Positions 18,317-27,192 of a stretch of 50,429 nucleotides of DNA are shown piece by piece; position 1 is the first letter of the stretch, and the number at the start of each line of letters is the position of its first letter. The DNA is from RI-153 sp963721725 (GTDB lineage Bacteria > Chloroflexota > Anaerolineae > Caldilineales > Caldilineaceae). The DNA lies in contig CAVRLX010000005.1 in the NCBI GenBank assembly GCA_963721725.1, positions 1 through 50,429 of the forward strand, read 5' to 3'. A model generated the notes under the pieces. It had not been told where the DNA came from. It did no database searches and worked only from the letters and a program-made list of their open reading frames with translations. A program made the position numbers and the translations under genes.

Positions 18317-21300
18317 ATGATTGTTGCCGACCTGCACATTCACTCCCATTATTCACGGGCCACCAGCAAAGATCTCACCTTTCCGCACCTGTGGAAATGG
18401 GCACAACTCAAAGGCGTCACCCTCCTGGGCACAGGCGACATTGCCCATCCAGGCTGGCTGGCCGAGATGCGTGACCTGTTGGAACCCGCCGAGGAGGGTC
18501 TCTTTCGGCTGCGCGTCGCCCCCGCTGCGCTCCGCGCGGAAGTTCCCGCAACCTGCCAGCGCGAGGTACGGTTTATGTTGGCCGGGGAGATCAGCAACAT
18601 CTACAAAAAGCACGACGCTGTGCGTAAGGTTCACAACGTGATCTTCGCTCCCTCGCTCGAGGCAGTGGCGCAGATTCAGACCCGGCTGGAGAAGATCGGC
18701 AATATCCGTTCCGATGGTCGCCCGATTTTGGGGCTGGATAGTCGCGATCTCTTTGAGATTATCCTCGACGTGGACGAGCGCTGTCAGTTGATCCCCGCCC
18801 ACATCTGGACACCCTGGTTTTCGCTGCTTGGCTCCAAATCCGGGTTCGACTGTGTGCGCGACTGCTTCGACGACCTCACCGACCGCATTGTGGCTGTGGA
18901 GACGGGCCTCTCCTCCGACCCGCCCATGAACTGGCGAGTTTCGCAACTTGACCCCTACACGCTGGTCTCCCATTCCGATGCCCACTCGCCGCAAAAGCTG
19001 GCGCGCGAGGCCACCCTTTTTGACACCGAATACAGCTATGACGCCATCTTTGCGGCGCTGGCCTCGGGGGATCCCGCCCGCTTTCGGGGAACTGTGGAGT
19101 TCTTCCCCGAAGAGGGCAAATACCACTTGGACGGACACCGCAACTGTGCGATCTGTTGGCATCCGCAAACCACCCGCGCCCACGATGGCCGCTGTGCGGT
19201 CTGTGGCAAACCGGTGACGATTGGCGTGCTGCACCGTGTGGAGACGCTGGCGGATCGTCCCGAAGGGGCGCGCCCGCCGCGCGCGCATCCCTTCCACAGT
19301 TTGATCCCGCTGCCCGAAATCATCGCCGAGATCAAAGGCGTGGGCGTCAACACCAAAACAACACAGGCCGAGTATATGCGCCTGCTCAGCGCGCTGGGGC
19401 CGGAATTGTCCATTTTGATGGAACTGCCACTTGAGCAGATCGCCGCTGTTGCCAGCACCCAACTGGCCGAGGGCATCGGGCGTATGCGTCGCGGCGAGGT
19501 CCACGCCGAGGGCGGCTATGATGGCGAATATGGCACGGTCAAACTCTTCGCGGGCGTCGATCCCCAAAGCGCCGGGCTGCAACTGGGCATGTTCAAGGAG
19601 GAGGCGATTGGCGATTGGCGATTGGGGACTGGGGCAGAGCAAACTGAGCCAATGTCCCCTCACTCTCCCCCTTTCCATCACCCCATCGCCCAGCCCCTAA
19701 TCGCCAATTCCCAATCGCCAATCGCTAATTCCCCATCCCTTAATAATGAACAGCGCGCCGCCGTTCACACTGTGGATCGCCCGCTGATGATTGTGGCGGG
19801 GCCGGGCACAGGCAAAACCCGCACCTTGACCGCACGCATTGGCTATCTGCTGGCCGAGGCCGACGTGCAGCCCGAATCTATCCTGGCAATTACCTTTACC
19901 AACCGCGCCGCCGAAGAGATGGCAACCCGGCTGGCTGACTTGGTTGGCGGTGATTGTGCGGCGCGGGTGACGGTGAAAACCTTTCATGCCCTGGGCGCAG
20001 CCCTTTTGCAACAGTGGGGCGCGCAGATCGGCATTGATCCCAATTTTGTAATCCTGGCCGAGGATCAGCGGGCGCGGCTGTTGCGCCAGACCTGCCCCAG
20101 CCTGAGCGCACAGACGGTGGAACTGACGCTGACGCAGATCTCCGCGGCCAAAAATCGCCTGATCCACGCCGCCGATTTGGTGCGCATGGCCGATCCCTCG
20201 GCGCTGCTGGCGATGGTGGGGCATGGCGCCAACGGCGATTTTGTGGCGCGCTATGATGCGTATCAGCGTGGCCTGGCGGCCAACCATGCCCTGGATTTTG
20301 ACGATCTGCTCTTGCAAACTGTCTATCTGTTGGAGATCTGCCCGGCCGTGCTGCTTGCCACCCAAGAGCGTTTTCGCTGGCTCTCGGTGGACGAATATCA
20401 GGATGTGAACCTGGCCCAATATCGTCTGTTGAAATTGCTGGCCGCGGGCGGGGCCGATCTATGTGTCATCGGCGATCCGGATCAGGCCATCTATAGTTTC
20501 CGCGGCGCGGACCCGCGCTACTTTGCCGCCTTTGTGCAAGATTTCCCCGGCGCGCGCACGGTTCACCTTACGCAAAACTACCGCTCGGCCCAGGCCATTT
20601 TGAGCGCAGCGACCCAGGTCATTGGTCACAACGCCGACCGCAAAGCTGTGCAATTGTTGGCTTCGTTTGCCAGCCAAGTGGCGCTGCATGTCTACAGCGC
20701 GGCCAGCGAACAAGCCGAGGCCGAAACTGTGGTACATCAAATTGAGCAAATGGTGGGGGGGACCAGCTATTTTTCGCTGGACTCTGGCCGCATTGCCGAA
20801 GACGCTCCCCACGCCGTCCACAGCTTTGGCGATTTTGCCGTACTCTATCGGCTCAATGCCCAGCGCCAAGCTTTGCAAGAGGCATTTGAGCGGTCGGGCA
20901 TCCCCTATCAGACCGTGGGACAGACGCCTTTTTATGCCCAAAAAAGTGTACGCCGGCTGCTGGCTCCGCTCTGGCTCTGGCACAACCCGGCATCTCAACC
21001 ACACTGGGAGGTGCTCCTGCCCGATGGCGATGGTGCGCCCTTGTGCGATCTGCTGCGGGCGCAATCTGGCCCGCTGGCCCAGCGGTTATCCGAAGCGCTC
21101 TATGCCGACGCCATTGCGCGCCCCTGGCGGCAGCCGTTGCTCGATCTTATTGCGCTCTTTGCACACATGGAAAACCGTGCAGGCCAATCGGTGGCTGACT
21201 TGGTGGCATGGCTGCACGAGCACGCCGCCGTGGGATCGCCCTGTACGGCCCAGGATTTGGCCCGCGTGGTTGAACGCGCCCGCGGCTTTGGCCGCGATCT

Positions 21301-21697
21301 GCGTGGCTTTTTGGAGGCTACCGCGCTCTCCGGCGAAGCGGATCTGCTTGATCCCCGCGCCGACCGCGTGTTGTTGATGACGATACACGCCGCCAAAGGG
21401 CTGGAATTTTCCACGGTCTTGATGGTGGGCTGTGAGGAGGGGCTGCTGCCCTATACGCCGGGCAAGGCACAAGAGGCCATCGCCGAAGAACGTCGACTTT
21501 TCTATGTGGGCATGACACGCGCCCAGCATCGCCTGATCTTGACCCATGCGCGATGGCGCTTTTTGTTCGGGCAGGCCCAAGAAAACCGCCTCTCGCGCTT
21601 TGTCAATGAAATCGAAGAAGCGCTCTATCAGGGAGAGCAACCCGTTGACAGACCCAAGCCGGTGCGCGCCGAAGAGCGGCAACTGAGCCTGTTCTGA
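18317..21697 (+). CDS. Endonuclease Q-like PHP nuclease fused to UvrD/PcrA superfamily I helicase
   Basis: Residues 1-420 are a PHP-domain nuclease of the EndoQ type: DLHIHSHYS, GTGDIAHPGW, AGEIS, KVHNVIF, PAHIWTPWFS and SHSDAHSP carry the metal ligands. A four-cysteine zinc site (CAIC...CAVC) lies near residues 275-298. EndoQ nicks DNA 5' to uracil, hypoxanthine or abasic sites. Residues about 475-1126 are a full UvrD-type helicase: NNEQRAAV, AGPGTGKTRTLTARI (motif I), VDEYQDVN (II), GDPDQAIYSFRGA (III), LTQNYRS (IV), LMTIHAAKGLEF (V), RRLFYVGMTRA (VI). The linker (about 430-475) is translated from a palindromic intergenic-type repeat. The gene starts 26 bp after the methyltransferase with no strong ribosome binding site. 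A role in repair of deaminated bases coupled to unwinding is inferred. Confidence 0.85.
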   Translation: MIVADLHIHSHYSRATSKDLTFPHLWKWAQLKGVTLLGTGDIAHPGWLAEMRDLLEPAEEGLFRLRVAPAALRAEVPATCQREVRFMLAGEISNIYKKHDAVRKVHNVIFAPSLEAVAQIQTRLEKIGNIRSDGRPILGLDSRDLFEIILDVDERCQLIPAHIWTPWFSLLGSKSGFDCVRDCFDDLTDRIVAVETGLSSDPPMNWRVSQLDPYTLVSHSDAHSPQKLAREATLFDTEYSYDAIFAALASGDPARFRGTVEFFPEEGKYHLDGHRNCAICWHPQTTRAHDGRCAVCGKPVTIGVLHRVETLADRPEGARPPRAHPFHSLIPLPEIIAEIKGVGVNTKTTQAEYMRLLSALGPELSILMELPLEQIAAVASTQLAEGIGRMRRGEVHAEGGYDGEYGTVKLFAGVDPQSAGLQLGMFKEEAIGDWRLGTGAEQTEPMSPHSPPFHHPIAQPLIANSQSPIANSPSLNNEQRAAVHTVDRPLMIVAGPGTGKTRTLTARIGYLLAEADVQPESILAITFTNRAAEEMATRLADLVGGDCAARVTVKTFHALGAALLQQWGAQIGIDPNFVILAEDQRARLLRQTCPSLSAQTVELTLTQISAAKNRLIHAADLVRMADPSALLAMVGHGANGDFVARYDAYQRGLAANHALDFDDLLLQTVYLLEICPAVLLATQERFRWLSVDEYQDVNLAQYRLLKLLAAGGADLCVIGDPDQAIYSFRGADPRYFAAFVQDFPGARTVHLTQNYRSAQAILSAATQVIGHNADRKAVQLLASFASQVALHVYSAASEQAEAETVVHQIEQMVGGTSYFSLDSGRIAEDAPHAVHSFGDFAVLYRLNAQRQALQEAFERSGIPYQTVGQTPFYAQKSVRRLLAPLWLWHNPASQPHWEVLLPDGDGAPLCDLLRAQSGPLAQRLSEALYADAIARPWRQPLLDLIALFAHMENRAGQSVADLVAWLHEHAAVGSPCTAQDLARVVERARGFGRDLRGFLEATALSGEADLLDPRADRVLLMTIHAAKGLEFSTVLMVGCEEGLLPYTPGKAQEAIAEERRLFYVGMTRAQHRLILTHARWRFLFGQAQENRLSRFVNEIEEALYQGEQPVDRPKPVRAEERQLSLF
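19603..19738. repeat. GGCGATT palindromic repeat inside the coding sequence
   Basis: Three tandem GGCGATT-type units followed by GGGGACTGG (about 19603-19632) face an inverted set of AATCGCC and CCCAATCGCC units (about 19697-19738). The repeat is read in frame as the EndoQ-UvrD linker. Single units of the same family occur in gaps at about 30352-30390, 49510-49525 and 50400-50425, which marks it as an intergenic element captured in a gene. Confidence 0.65.
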
Positions 21698-21707
21698 GCA
21701 AATCCCT

Positions 21708-21796
21708 AACGATACAGGTCTAGGGTGCGACGCACTCGCCAGGAGGAGAACGGTTGTAAAACGCGTGTGGCAGGCGTCGCACCTGCATAGGTACGC
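21708..21796. repeat. GTGCGWCGCAC element, copy 1
   Basis: It begins AACGATACAGGT and contains the 11-bp palindrome GTGCGACGCAC (21725-21735) and a degenerate second copy at about 21772-21782, with the shared central text GAACGGTTGT. It lies directly downstream of the EndoQ-UvrD stop. Other copies are near 26669, 29635, 32077, 34967 and 35839. Confidence 0.7.
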
Positions 21797-21827
21797 AAAT
21801 CCGGTTAAATCCGGGGCAGAATTGAGC

Positions 21828-21920
21828 CGCAGATTACACAGATTGCGCAGATTTTCCAGAGATCGGCAGGGCCGTGGAATGAGTGCAGATCTGCGTAAAT
21901 CTGTTCAATCTGCGTTCTAT
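21828..21920. repeat. AGAAT...GTTCT palindromic element
   Basis: GCAGATTACACAGATTGCGCAG on the left pairs with CTGCG...AATCTG...AATCTGCG on the right; the ends are AGAATTGAG and CGTTCTATTCT. It has the same architecture as the elements at 9345-9413 and 16503-16592. It lies between the convergent EndoQ-UvrD and BTAD-WD40 genes. Confidence 0.55.
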
Positions 21921-21926
21921 TCTCGT

Positions 21927-24900
21927 TTACGGAAATTGTGGGCAAGTCTTCCCATACGGCTGCTCGTGCATAAACGATTGCCACTCTGCGGCGCCGAAGT
22001 TGCGGTTGGCAATACGACAGGCAACCTCTATCCACGGCTGTGTGGCGATTTCCCAAACTTCCGCCGAAGGCCGAAAAGACCCCAAGTAGAGACGATCCCC
22101 GGCGGCATTGAGTACCATCACCTCGGACTCGGTGCCCGTGTGCAACGGCGGGCGCAGGGGCAGACGCATGGCCCAATCCCACCAATAGATGTCTCCATCG
22201 GCCCCCAGCGAGACCAGACTCGAACCAGTCTCTTCTTGGCTCCAGGCCAGATCCCACACCTGGGCCTCGTGCCCCAACAGCGGGGGAGCACTCTCTTTGC
22301 CGCTTTCCAAATCCCAAGTGCGGATGGATTGATCGCTACTGGCCGAGACCAGCGTCTTGCCGTCGGGCGTAAAGAGCAGATCGGTGACCCAATTGGTATG
22401 GCCGGTCAGCACCATGCGCTCGGTCATAGCGGGGAAATCCCACACTTTGATCGTCGTGTCTTTGCTGCCAGAGACTAAGGTTTTGCCATCGGGGCTAATC
22501 GCCAGGCTCAACACCCAATCGGTGTGGCGTCGAATGGGGCGTTGAATGGGCCGACCACTCTTTACATCCCACAGGCCGATTTTGCCGTCAAAGCCTCCCG
22601 TCACCACGATGTTGCTGTCGGGGCTAAAGGCAATCCCCACCAACACATCGGTGTGTAAAATTTGGAGCGGCGCACGTGGCGTCCATGTAGACGTGTCCCA
22701 CAGGAGCAGGCTGAACCCAGCATCGACGGTTGCCAGGGTTGCGCCGTCTGGACTATAGACTGCTGCCATAATCGAGCGCGGATGAGTGGTGGAGATGACA
22801 CGGGTGCGTGAGAGGGTGGCTGCATCCCACAGGCTGAGGGTGCGATCCATGCTGGCGACGACCAGCGTGCGTTCGTCTGGGCTGAGGGCGAGACTGCGTA
22901 CACGATCTGTGTGGCCGCGCAGAATATGACGAGCCGCCCAATGCCACAACAAAATTTTGCCATCGGCATCGGCTGTTGCCAACCACTCGCCATCCCGGCT
23001 AAAGGCTGCTGCCCGCACCCAATTGTTATGTCCCAGCAAGGGCATCCCCAGCGCTTCACGCTTGCCTAGATCCCAGGCCCACACCGTTTCATCCGCTCCG
23101 GCTGTGATTAAAATTTTGCCGTCTGGGCTAAAGAGGGTCAGCAGGGCGCGCCCGTCATGCCCGAGCAGCGGCGGCTCCAGTCGTGCCCCTGTTTTTACAT
23201 CCCAAAGCACCACAGATCCATCAAAACTGGCGCTTGCCATCAAGGTGGAATCGGGGCTAAAGGCGCTGCTGTGAATATCCCCCGTATGGCCTGCGGCGGT
23301 GGGGTCGATGATCTGTTCACCTGTGCTGAGACGGCGAAACGAAACATGCAACGTGCCGTTGCTCTCATCAATCTGGCGCACGATATTGCCATCGGCGTTG
23401 ATGGGCTGTTTGCCATCAAACGGAAACGGTTCCCACAGGGCCGTACCTGTCTCTGCGTCGTACATCATGAGCATCTTCTGCTGATCACCCACGGCCAGGG
23501 CGCTGCCATCTTGTGCAAAGGCAAGCCGGGTAATCGCGGATGCACGTGCGTAGATGGCAAAGCGTTTTTGGGGCGGCTCCATCCCCCAGACCTCGACCCT
23601 GCCCCCAAAGTTGATTGCCATGCGATCCCCCAGCGGGCTAAAGACCACATCTTTGATCTTGGCGTCTGGGGCAAGGAGCACAAGCGGGGCCGCAGTTGGC
23701 TTGTCTAGGGACCAGACCAGCACGCTCCCTTTGTCGTCGGTGGTAAAAATGTGGCGGCCATCGGGACAAAAAACCATGCTGTAAATGGGGAGCGGCGGCC
23801 CATAGCGGGTTTGATAGAGCAAGGGATTGATGGGGAACTCTGCCAGAAAATCGGCTTTTTCCGCGGCGGGCGCGTTGTGGTGCAGCACTTCCACGCTGAG
23901 CAATAGCGCCTGATCGATCTCCCCTTGGGTGGCGCGTAGCGCTTGGCTGCTTAGTTGGCGCGCCAATACGCGCTCGGCATTCTCTTCGGCGCGTATACGT
24001 TCCGTCTCGGCAATCGCCCGCAACTGAAAGGCATAGACGGCCACAAGCAGAGCAACCACAAAAGCCAGCACCGCCGCCCAGGCAAAGCGGGTGGTGCGCC
24101 GCCGCGCGCTGATCTCGGCATCGGCGCGCTGGCGTTCCATCTGGGCCACGGTCTGAATATGGGCTAATTCGCGCTGGTGTTGGGCCTCTTCCGCCGCGGC
24201 CACCTGTGCGCGCTGGTCCACGCTGGCCTCTATGTAGGCCAGCAGCCCAAGGGCCAGATCCGCACCCCGCTCTTCCCTCCAGCGTTCGGCCTCGGCCAAT
24301 AGCCCGCCACGCAAGAGCGCTCCTTCGTCGTGGTGGGCGTGCGCCCACTGCTCGCAGGCGGTGCGGAGCCGCTCTTGCCAGACCCGAAACTCGCGATCTT
24401 CTTCCAGCCAGCGGCGCAACTGCTGCCATTCGCGAATCAATGCTTCATGGATAAGTTCGACGGTCTCTTGCCCCTGGGCATTACGATTGGTGACCACAAG
24501 GCGGGCGCTGGCAAGCTGGTGTACCAACGGCCAATCTTCCTCACCAATCTCCGGGCGGGTGGCTGTGCGCCGTGTTGCTTCGGTGGCTTGGCCGGGCTGC
24601 ACCAGTTGCAGAAAGATGCGGCGAAGTTGTACCTGTTGTTGGAGATGCAGGCGGGCATAGAAGCCGTTGGCATAGTGGGTCAAAGCGCCCCCCACACGCT
24701 CGATCTCCTCATAGGCTTCGTGGGTGAGCCAGCCGCGGTTTTGTTCTTGCCAGAGCAAGGTAAGGGCAAATTGAAGCAAAGGCAGGTTGCCTGGCGCCTC
24801 GCCCACATCATCTAGCAGCCGATCTACAAGACCTGGCTCAAAGATCACCCCTTGCAGACGAGCCGGTTTTTCAATGGCATTTCGGATCTCGTCCCGGCCC

Positions 24901-26387
24901 ATTGGCCCTAGCACAAAGCTAGCTTCTTGCAGGGCATCAGCCAGGGGACGGTGTGAAAGCGCTTGGGCCATGAAATCTGCGCGCATTGCCAGCAAGACGA
25001 CCACATTGGTGGCCTGCATCGCCTCCACCAGAAGATCGATAAACGATTGGCGCAGGGCAGGCACAGAGCAAAGCGTAAACATCTCTTCAAACTGATCGAC
25101 AAAGACCAAAAGTTTTTCCTCGCCCGTGCCCAGCGGCAGGATCTGGGCAGCGCGCACGAGGGGATTTTCTGCCACGGCGTGTGCCATGTCAGGCGAGTTC
25201 ACCGTAGCGAGCCAGCGTTCGACACAATCGCCCAGGGTGTGGGGCGGCGCTTCGCCAGGACGAAACTGAAGTAGATGCCACTGAATCATAGGCGCGTCTA
25301 GCGGCCAGACAAGATCCGCGGGCGAAGACAACAATCTGCGCTGCGCGCCGGGACCGCTGGCGTCATCAACCGTGAGAAGATCAGAAGTTGGCGCAGATGT
25401 CCGCCATGTATAGCGTGCAAGTCGTACCAGCACTCCAGCTTGGACCAAAGACGATTTGCCGCTGCCAGACGGGCCGATTAAGGCGATGAGGCGATGACGG
25501 TGGATGGCATCCACCAATCTTTCCGTCATCTGTTCGCGCCCAAAGAAATGGTCTGCATCGTGGCTTTCGAAGGCGTGCAATCCCTGATAGGGGGTCGGCG
25601 CGTCTGGGCGTTGCGCGGGCGAGATGCCCACTTGGATCTGCTCGTAGAGTGCTATGGTTTCCGGTTCTGGCTCCACACCCAGATCGTCGCGCAATAGATG
25701 CAGACAGCGTGCATAGAGTTGAAGAGCGGCGCCGCGCTGTCCATCCAAGGTCAGTCCGCGCATCAGGTGTCGATAGGCGGGTTCATGGGTAGCGGATAGC
25801 TCAAGTTGGCGTTGGGCCGCAGCGATGACACCTGCCTGGTTGCCCGCCAACGCTGCTTGGGCAATCAAGGTTTCCAGCGCCCAGAACATCTGCTGGCGCA
25901 CGGTGTGTTGCGTCGAACGGATCCAGTCGTCCACCGCTGGGCTGTCATTGCCGTCAAAATCAGCCAGAAAATCGCCCCGATAGAGATCGGTTGCCTCGGC
26001 TAACAAACGAGCGCAATGGGCGCACTGTTGGATCTGGGCGTGCGCGTGGCTCTGGCACGTTGCCAACAGACCGAAAAACTGAAGCAGATCGACGTTGGCC
26101 TTTGATGCGTCAAACTGAAGATCCTGCCGTGTAGTTTGCAAGACCGATTCGTCCGCTGTGTCAATTGCTTGGCGCAGTCGGTTTAGTTCGGTGCGCAGGC
26201 TGTTGCGCGCCGATTCCTCTGTATACTCAGGCCAAAGCAGCCCGCTGAGAAAGCTGCGGCTTAGTGGTTTGCCAGGGTGGCAGGCAAGGTAGGCCAGGAG
26301 GACTTGTGATTTTTCGGTGGAAAAGGAAATGGGGATTTCATTCCGATAGGCATCTAGCGAACCCAATAGATTGAGGACAAAATGCAT
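21927..26387 (-). CDS. BTAD-STAND NTPase-WD40 multidomain signalling protein
   Basis: This 1,487-residue protein contains, in order: an OmpR-type winged helix (1-95; LVAYLACHPGKPLSR-like, GLLWP); a BTAD domain (about 100-260); a STAND NTPase starting FFGREQM with Walker A GPSGSGKSS (about 305) and Walker B LLVFVDQFEEMF (about 425); a coiled segment QAQVAAAEEAQHQRELAH; one membrane helix near residues 765-790 (FAWAAVLAFVVALLVAVYAF); and some 12-14 WD40 repeats to the end (FSPDSTLMASASFDGSVVLWD and variants). The start at 26387 has GGAG nine bases upstream; a TTG at 26399 would add four residues. The combination of a DNA-binding head with a membrane helix is odd, and may mean a membrane-tethered sensor. 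Relatives act as regulators or in conflict systems; the ligand is unknown. Confidence 0.8.
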   Translation of the reverse strand: MHFVLNLLGSLDAYRNEIPISFSTEKSQVLLAYLACHPGKPLSRSFLSGLLWPEYTEESARNSLRTELNRLRQAIDTADESVLQTTRQDLQFDASKANVDLLQFFGLLATCQSHAHAQIQQCAHCARLLAEATDLYRGDFLADFDGNDSPAVDDWIRSTQHTVRQQMFWALETLIAQAALAGNQAGVIAAAQRQLELSATHEPAYRHLMRGLTLDGQRGAALQLYARCLHLLRDDLGVEPEPETIALYEQIQVGISPAQRPDAPTPYQGLHAFESHDADHFFGREQMTERLVDAIHRHRLIALIGPSGSGKSSLVQAGVLVRLARYTWRTSAPTSDLLTVDDASGPGAQRRLLSSPADLVWPLDAPMIQWHLLQFRPGEAPPHTLGDCVERWLATVNSPDMAHAVAENPLVRAAQILPLGTGEEKLLVFVDQFEEMFTLCSVPALRQSFIDLLVEAMQATNVVVLLAMRADFMAQALSHRPLADALQEASFVLGPMGRDEIRNAIEKPARLQGVIFEPGLVDRLLDDVGEAPGNLPLLQFALTLLWQEQNRGWLTHEAYEEIERVGGALTHYANGFYARLHLQQQVQLRRIFLQLVQPGQATEATRRTATRPEIGEEDWPLVHQLASARLVVTNRNAQGQETVELIHEALIREWQQLRRWLEEDREFRVWQERLRTACEQWAHAHHDEGALLRGGLLAEAERWREERGADLALGLLAYIEASVDQRAQVAAAEEAQHQRELAHIQTVAQMERQRADAEISARRRTTRFAWAAVLAFVVALLVAVYAFQLRAIAETERIRAEENAERVLARQLSSQALRATQGEIDQALLLSVEVLHHNAPAAEKADFLAEFPINPLLYQTRYGPPLPIYSMVFCPDGRHIFTTDDKGSVLVWSLDKPTAAPLVLLAPDAKIKDVVFSPLGDRMAINFGGRVEVWGMEPPQKRFAIYARASAITRLAFAQDGSALAVGDQQKMLMMYDAETGTALWEPFPFDGKQPINADGNIVRQIDESNGTLHVSFRRLSTGEQIIDPTAAGHTGDIHSSAFSPDSTLMASASFDGSVVLWDVKTGARLEPPLLGHDGRALLTLFSPDGKILITAGADETVWAWDLGKREALGMPLLGHNNWVRAAAFSRDGEWLATADADGKILLWHWAARHILRGHTDRVRSLALSPDERTLVVASMDRTLSLWDAATLSRTRVISTTHPRSIMAAVYSPDGATLATVDAGFSLLLWDTSTWTPRAPLQILHTDVLVGIAFSPDSNIVVTGGFDGKIGLWDVKSGRPIQRPIRRHTDWVLSLAISPDGKTLVSGSKDTTIKVWDFPAMTERMVLTGHTNWVTDLLFTPDGKTLVSASSDQSIRTWDLESGKESAPPLLGHEAQVWDLAWSQEETGSSLVSLGADGDIYWWDWAMRLPLRPPLHTGTESEVMVLNAAGDRLYLGSFRPSAEVWEIATQPWIEVACRIANRNFGAAEWQSFMHEQPYGKTCPQFP

Positions 26388-26479
26388 ATCGGTCTCCAAA
26401 AAACGGCAATAGAGGCAATCAATAGAGAGTGTCGCATCTTACTAAATGCGCAGATTTTCGGCAAGTGGCAACAAATGAT

Positions 26480-26605
26480 GGGGTGTAATAAAGAATGGGG
26501 CGAATCGTCGAAAAGTGCCGGGGACTTCAGGATTGGCGAAATCGTTTTCTTTCCCCTGCGCCAAGTCCCCGACACTTCTGTTGCCCGCACCTTGCATTAC
26601 ACCCC
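26480..26605. repeat. MITE-like element with GGGGTGTAAT terminal inverted repeats
   Basis: Ends GGGGTGTAAT (26480-26489) and ATTACACCCC (26596-26605) enclose an inner inverted pair, AAGTGCCGGGGACTT (26513-26527) and AAGTCCCCGACACTT (26563-26577). It makes up much of the 435-bp gap between the BTAD-WD40 gene and spoVS. A lone GCATTACACCC at about 27127 and a GTGCCGGGG palindrome at 40181-40262 may be relatives. Confidence 0.55.
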
Positions 26606-26668
26606 GAATGATGGCAGGAAAAATCGAGTTTGTGCCGGTATTGTGACGGTGAAATGATAAGGTGGCAC

Positions 26669-26767
26669 GTAACTATACAGCTTCAGGTGCGTCGCACTGG
26701 TCTGAATTAGGCTACAACCCTGAATCCTCGCCTGACCCGTGCGTCGCACATGAAGCGTTACAGTTAC
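26669..26767. repeat. GTGCGWCGCAC element, copy 2
   Basis: Two perfect GTGCGTCGCAC palindromes lie at 26687-26697 and 26739-26749 (centres 52 bp apart), with ends GTAACTATACAG and GAAGCGTTACAG. It sits immediately upstream of spoVS and so may lie in that gene's promoter or leader. Confidence 0.7.
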
Positions 26768-26822
26768 ACCATTGTTTTTCATTGATCACCTCGATATACA
26801 CCATAATCCAGGGGGAAAGCGT

Positions 26823-27107
26823 ATGGAAATAGTCCGGGTTGCTGCCCGATCAAGAACTTCGTCTGTGGCGGGGGCCATTGCTGGCTTTCTCCGCGATGAG
26901 GGTGAGGTTGCTGTTCAGGCCATTGGCGCGCAGGCTGTCAATCAGGCCACCAAAGCTGTCACGATTGCCCGTAAATTTCTTTTAGATGAAAATATGGATC
27001 TGATTCTGGTTCCCGGTTTGATCGACGTCACCATTGATGGCTTCACGCGCACAGCCATCCGCTATTCCGTCTATCGGCAGCCACGCATGAATGGAAATCT
27101 TAAATAA
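26823..27107 (+). CDS. spoVS: SpoVS family protein
   Basis: The 94-residue product matches stage V sporulation protein S along its whole length: RVAARSRTSSVAGAIAGFLRDEGEVAVQAIGAQAVNQATKAVTIARKFL, then the DLILVPGLIDVTIDGFTRTAIRYSV core. SpoVS is a small nucleic-acid-binding (Alba-like) protein also found in non-sporulating bacteria, so its presence does not by itself mean sporulation. The start at 26823 is set by AGGGGGA eight bases upstream; an in-frame extension to 26772 has no initiation signal. It is followed by a long hairpin shared with the convergent transporter gene. Confidence 0.88.
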   Translation: MEIVRVAARSRTSSVAGAIAGFLRDEGEVAVQAIGAQAVNQATKAVTIARKFLLDENMDLILVPGLIDVTIDGFTRTAIRYSVYRQPRMNGNLK

Positions 27108-27137
27108 AAAGCACGTCAAGCCGTATTGCATTACACC

Positions 27138-27191
27138 CAATGTGTGCTGTGAATTGTCTGTTTCCTGATAGACAATCCACAGCACACATTG
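27138..27191. terminator. Long bidirectional hairpin between spoVS and the SLC13 gene
   Basis: CAATGTGTGCTGTG (27138-27151) pairs with CACAGCACACATTG (27178-27191), and inside it ATTGTCT pairs with AGACAAT. This gives a stem of about 21 bp with a short loop between two convergent genes. T-runs on either side are weak. Confidence 0.6.
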
Positions 27192-27192
27192 T

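Noticed and set aside
18353..19681. A long open frame (442 codons) on the minus strand opposite the EndoQ half of the fusion gene
   Set aside because: It has no start signal and no recognisable fold. The plus strand encodes clear PHP motifs, and long antisense frames are expected in GC-rich genes.
26823..27107. SpoVS as proof that the organism forms endospores
   Set aside because: SpoVS homologues are common in non-sporulating phyla; no other sporulation gene is present.
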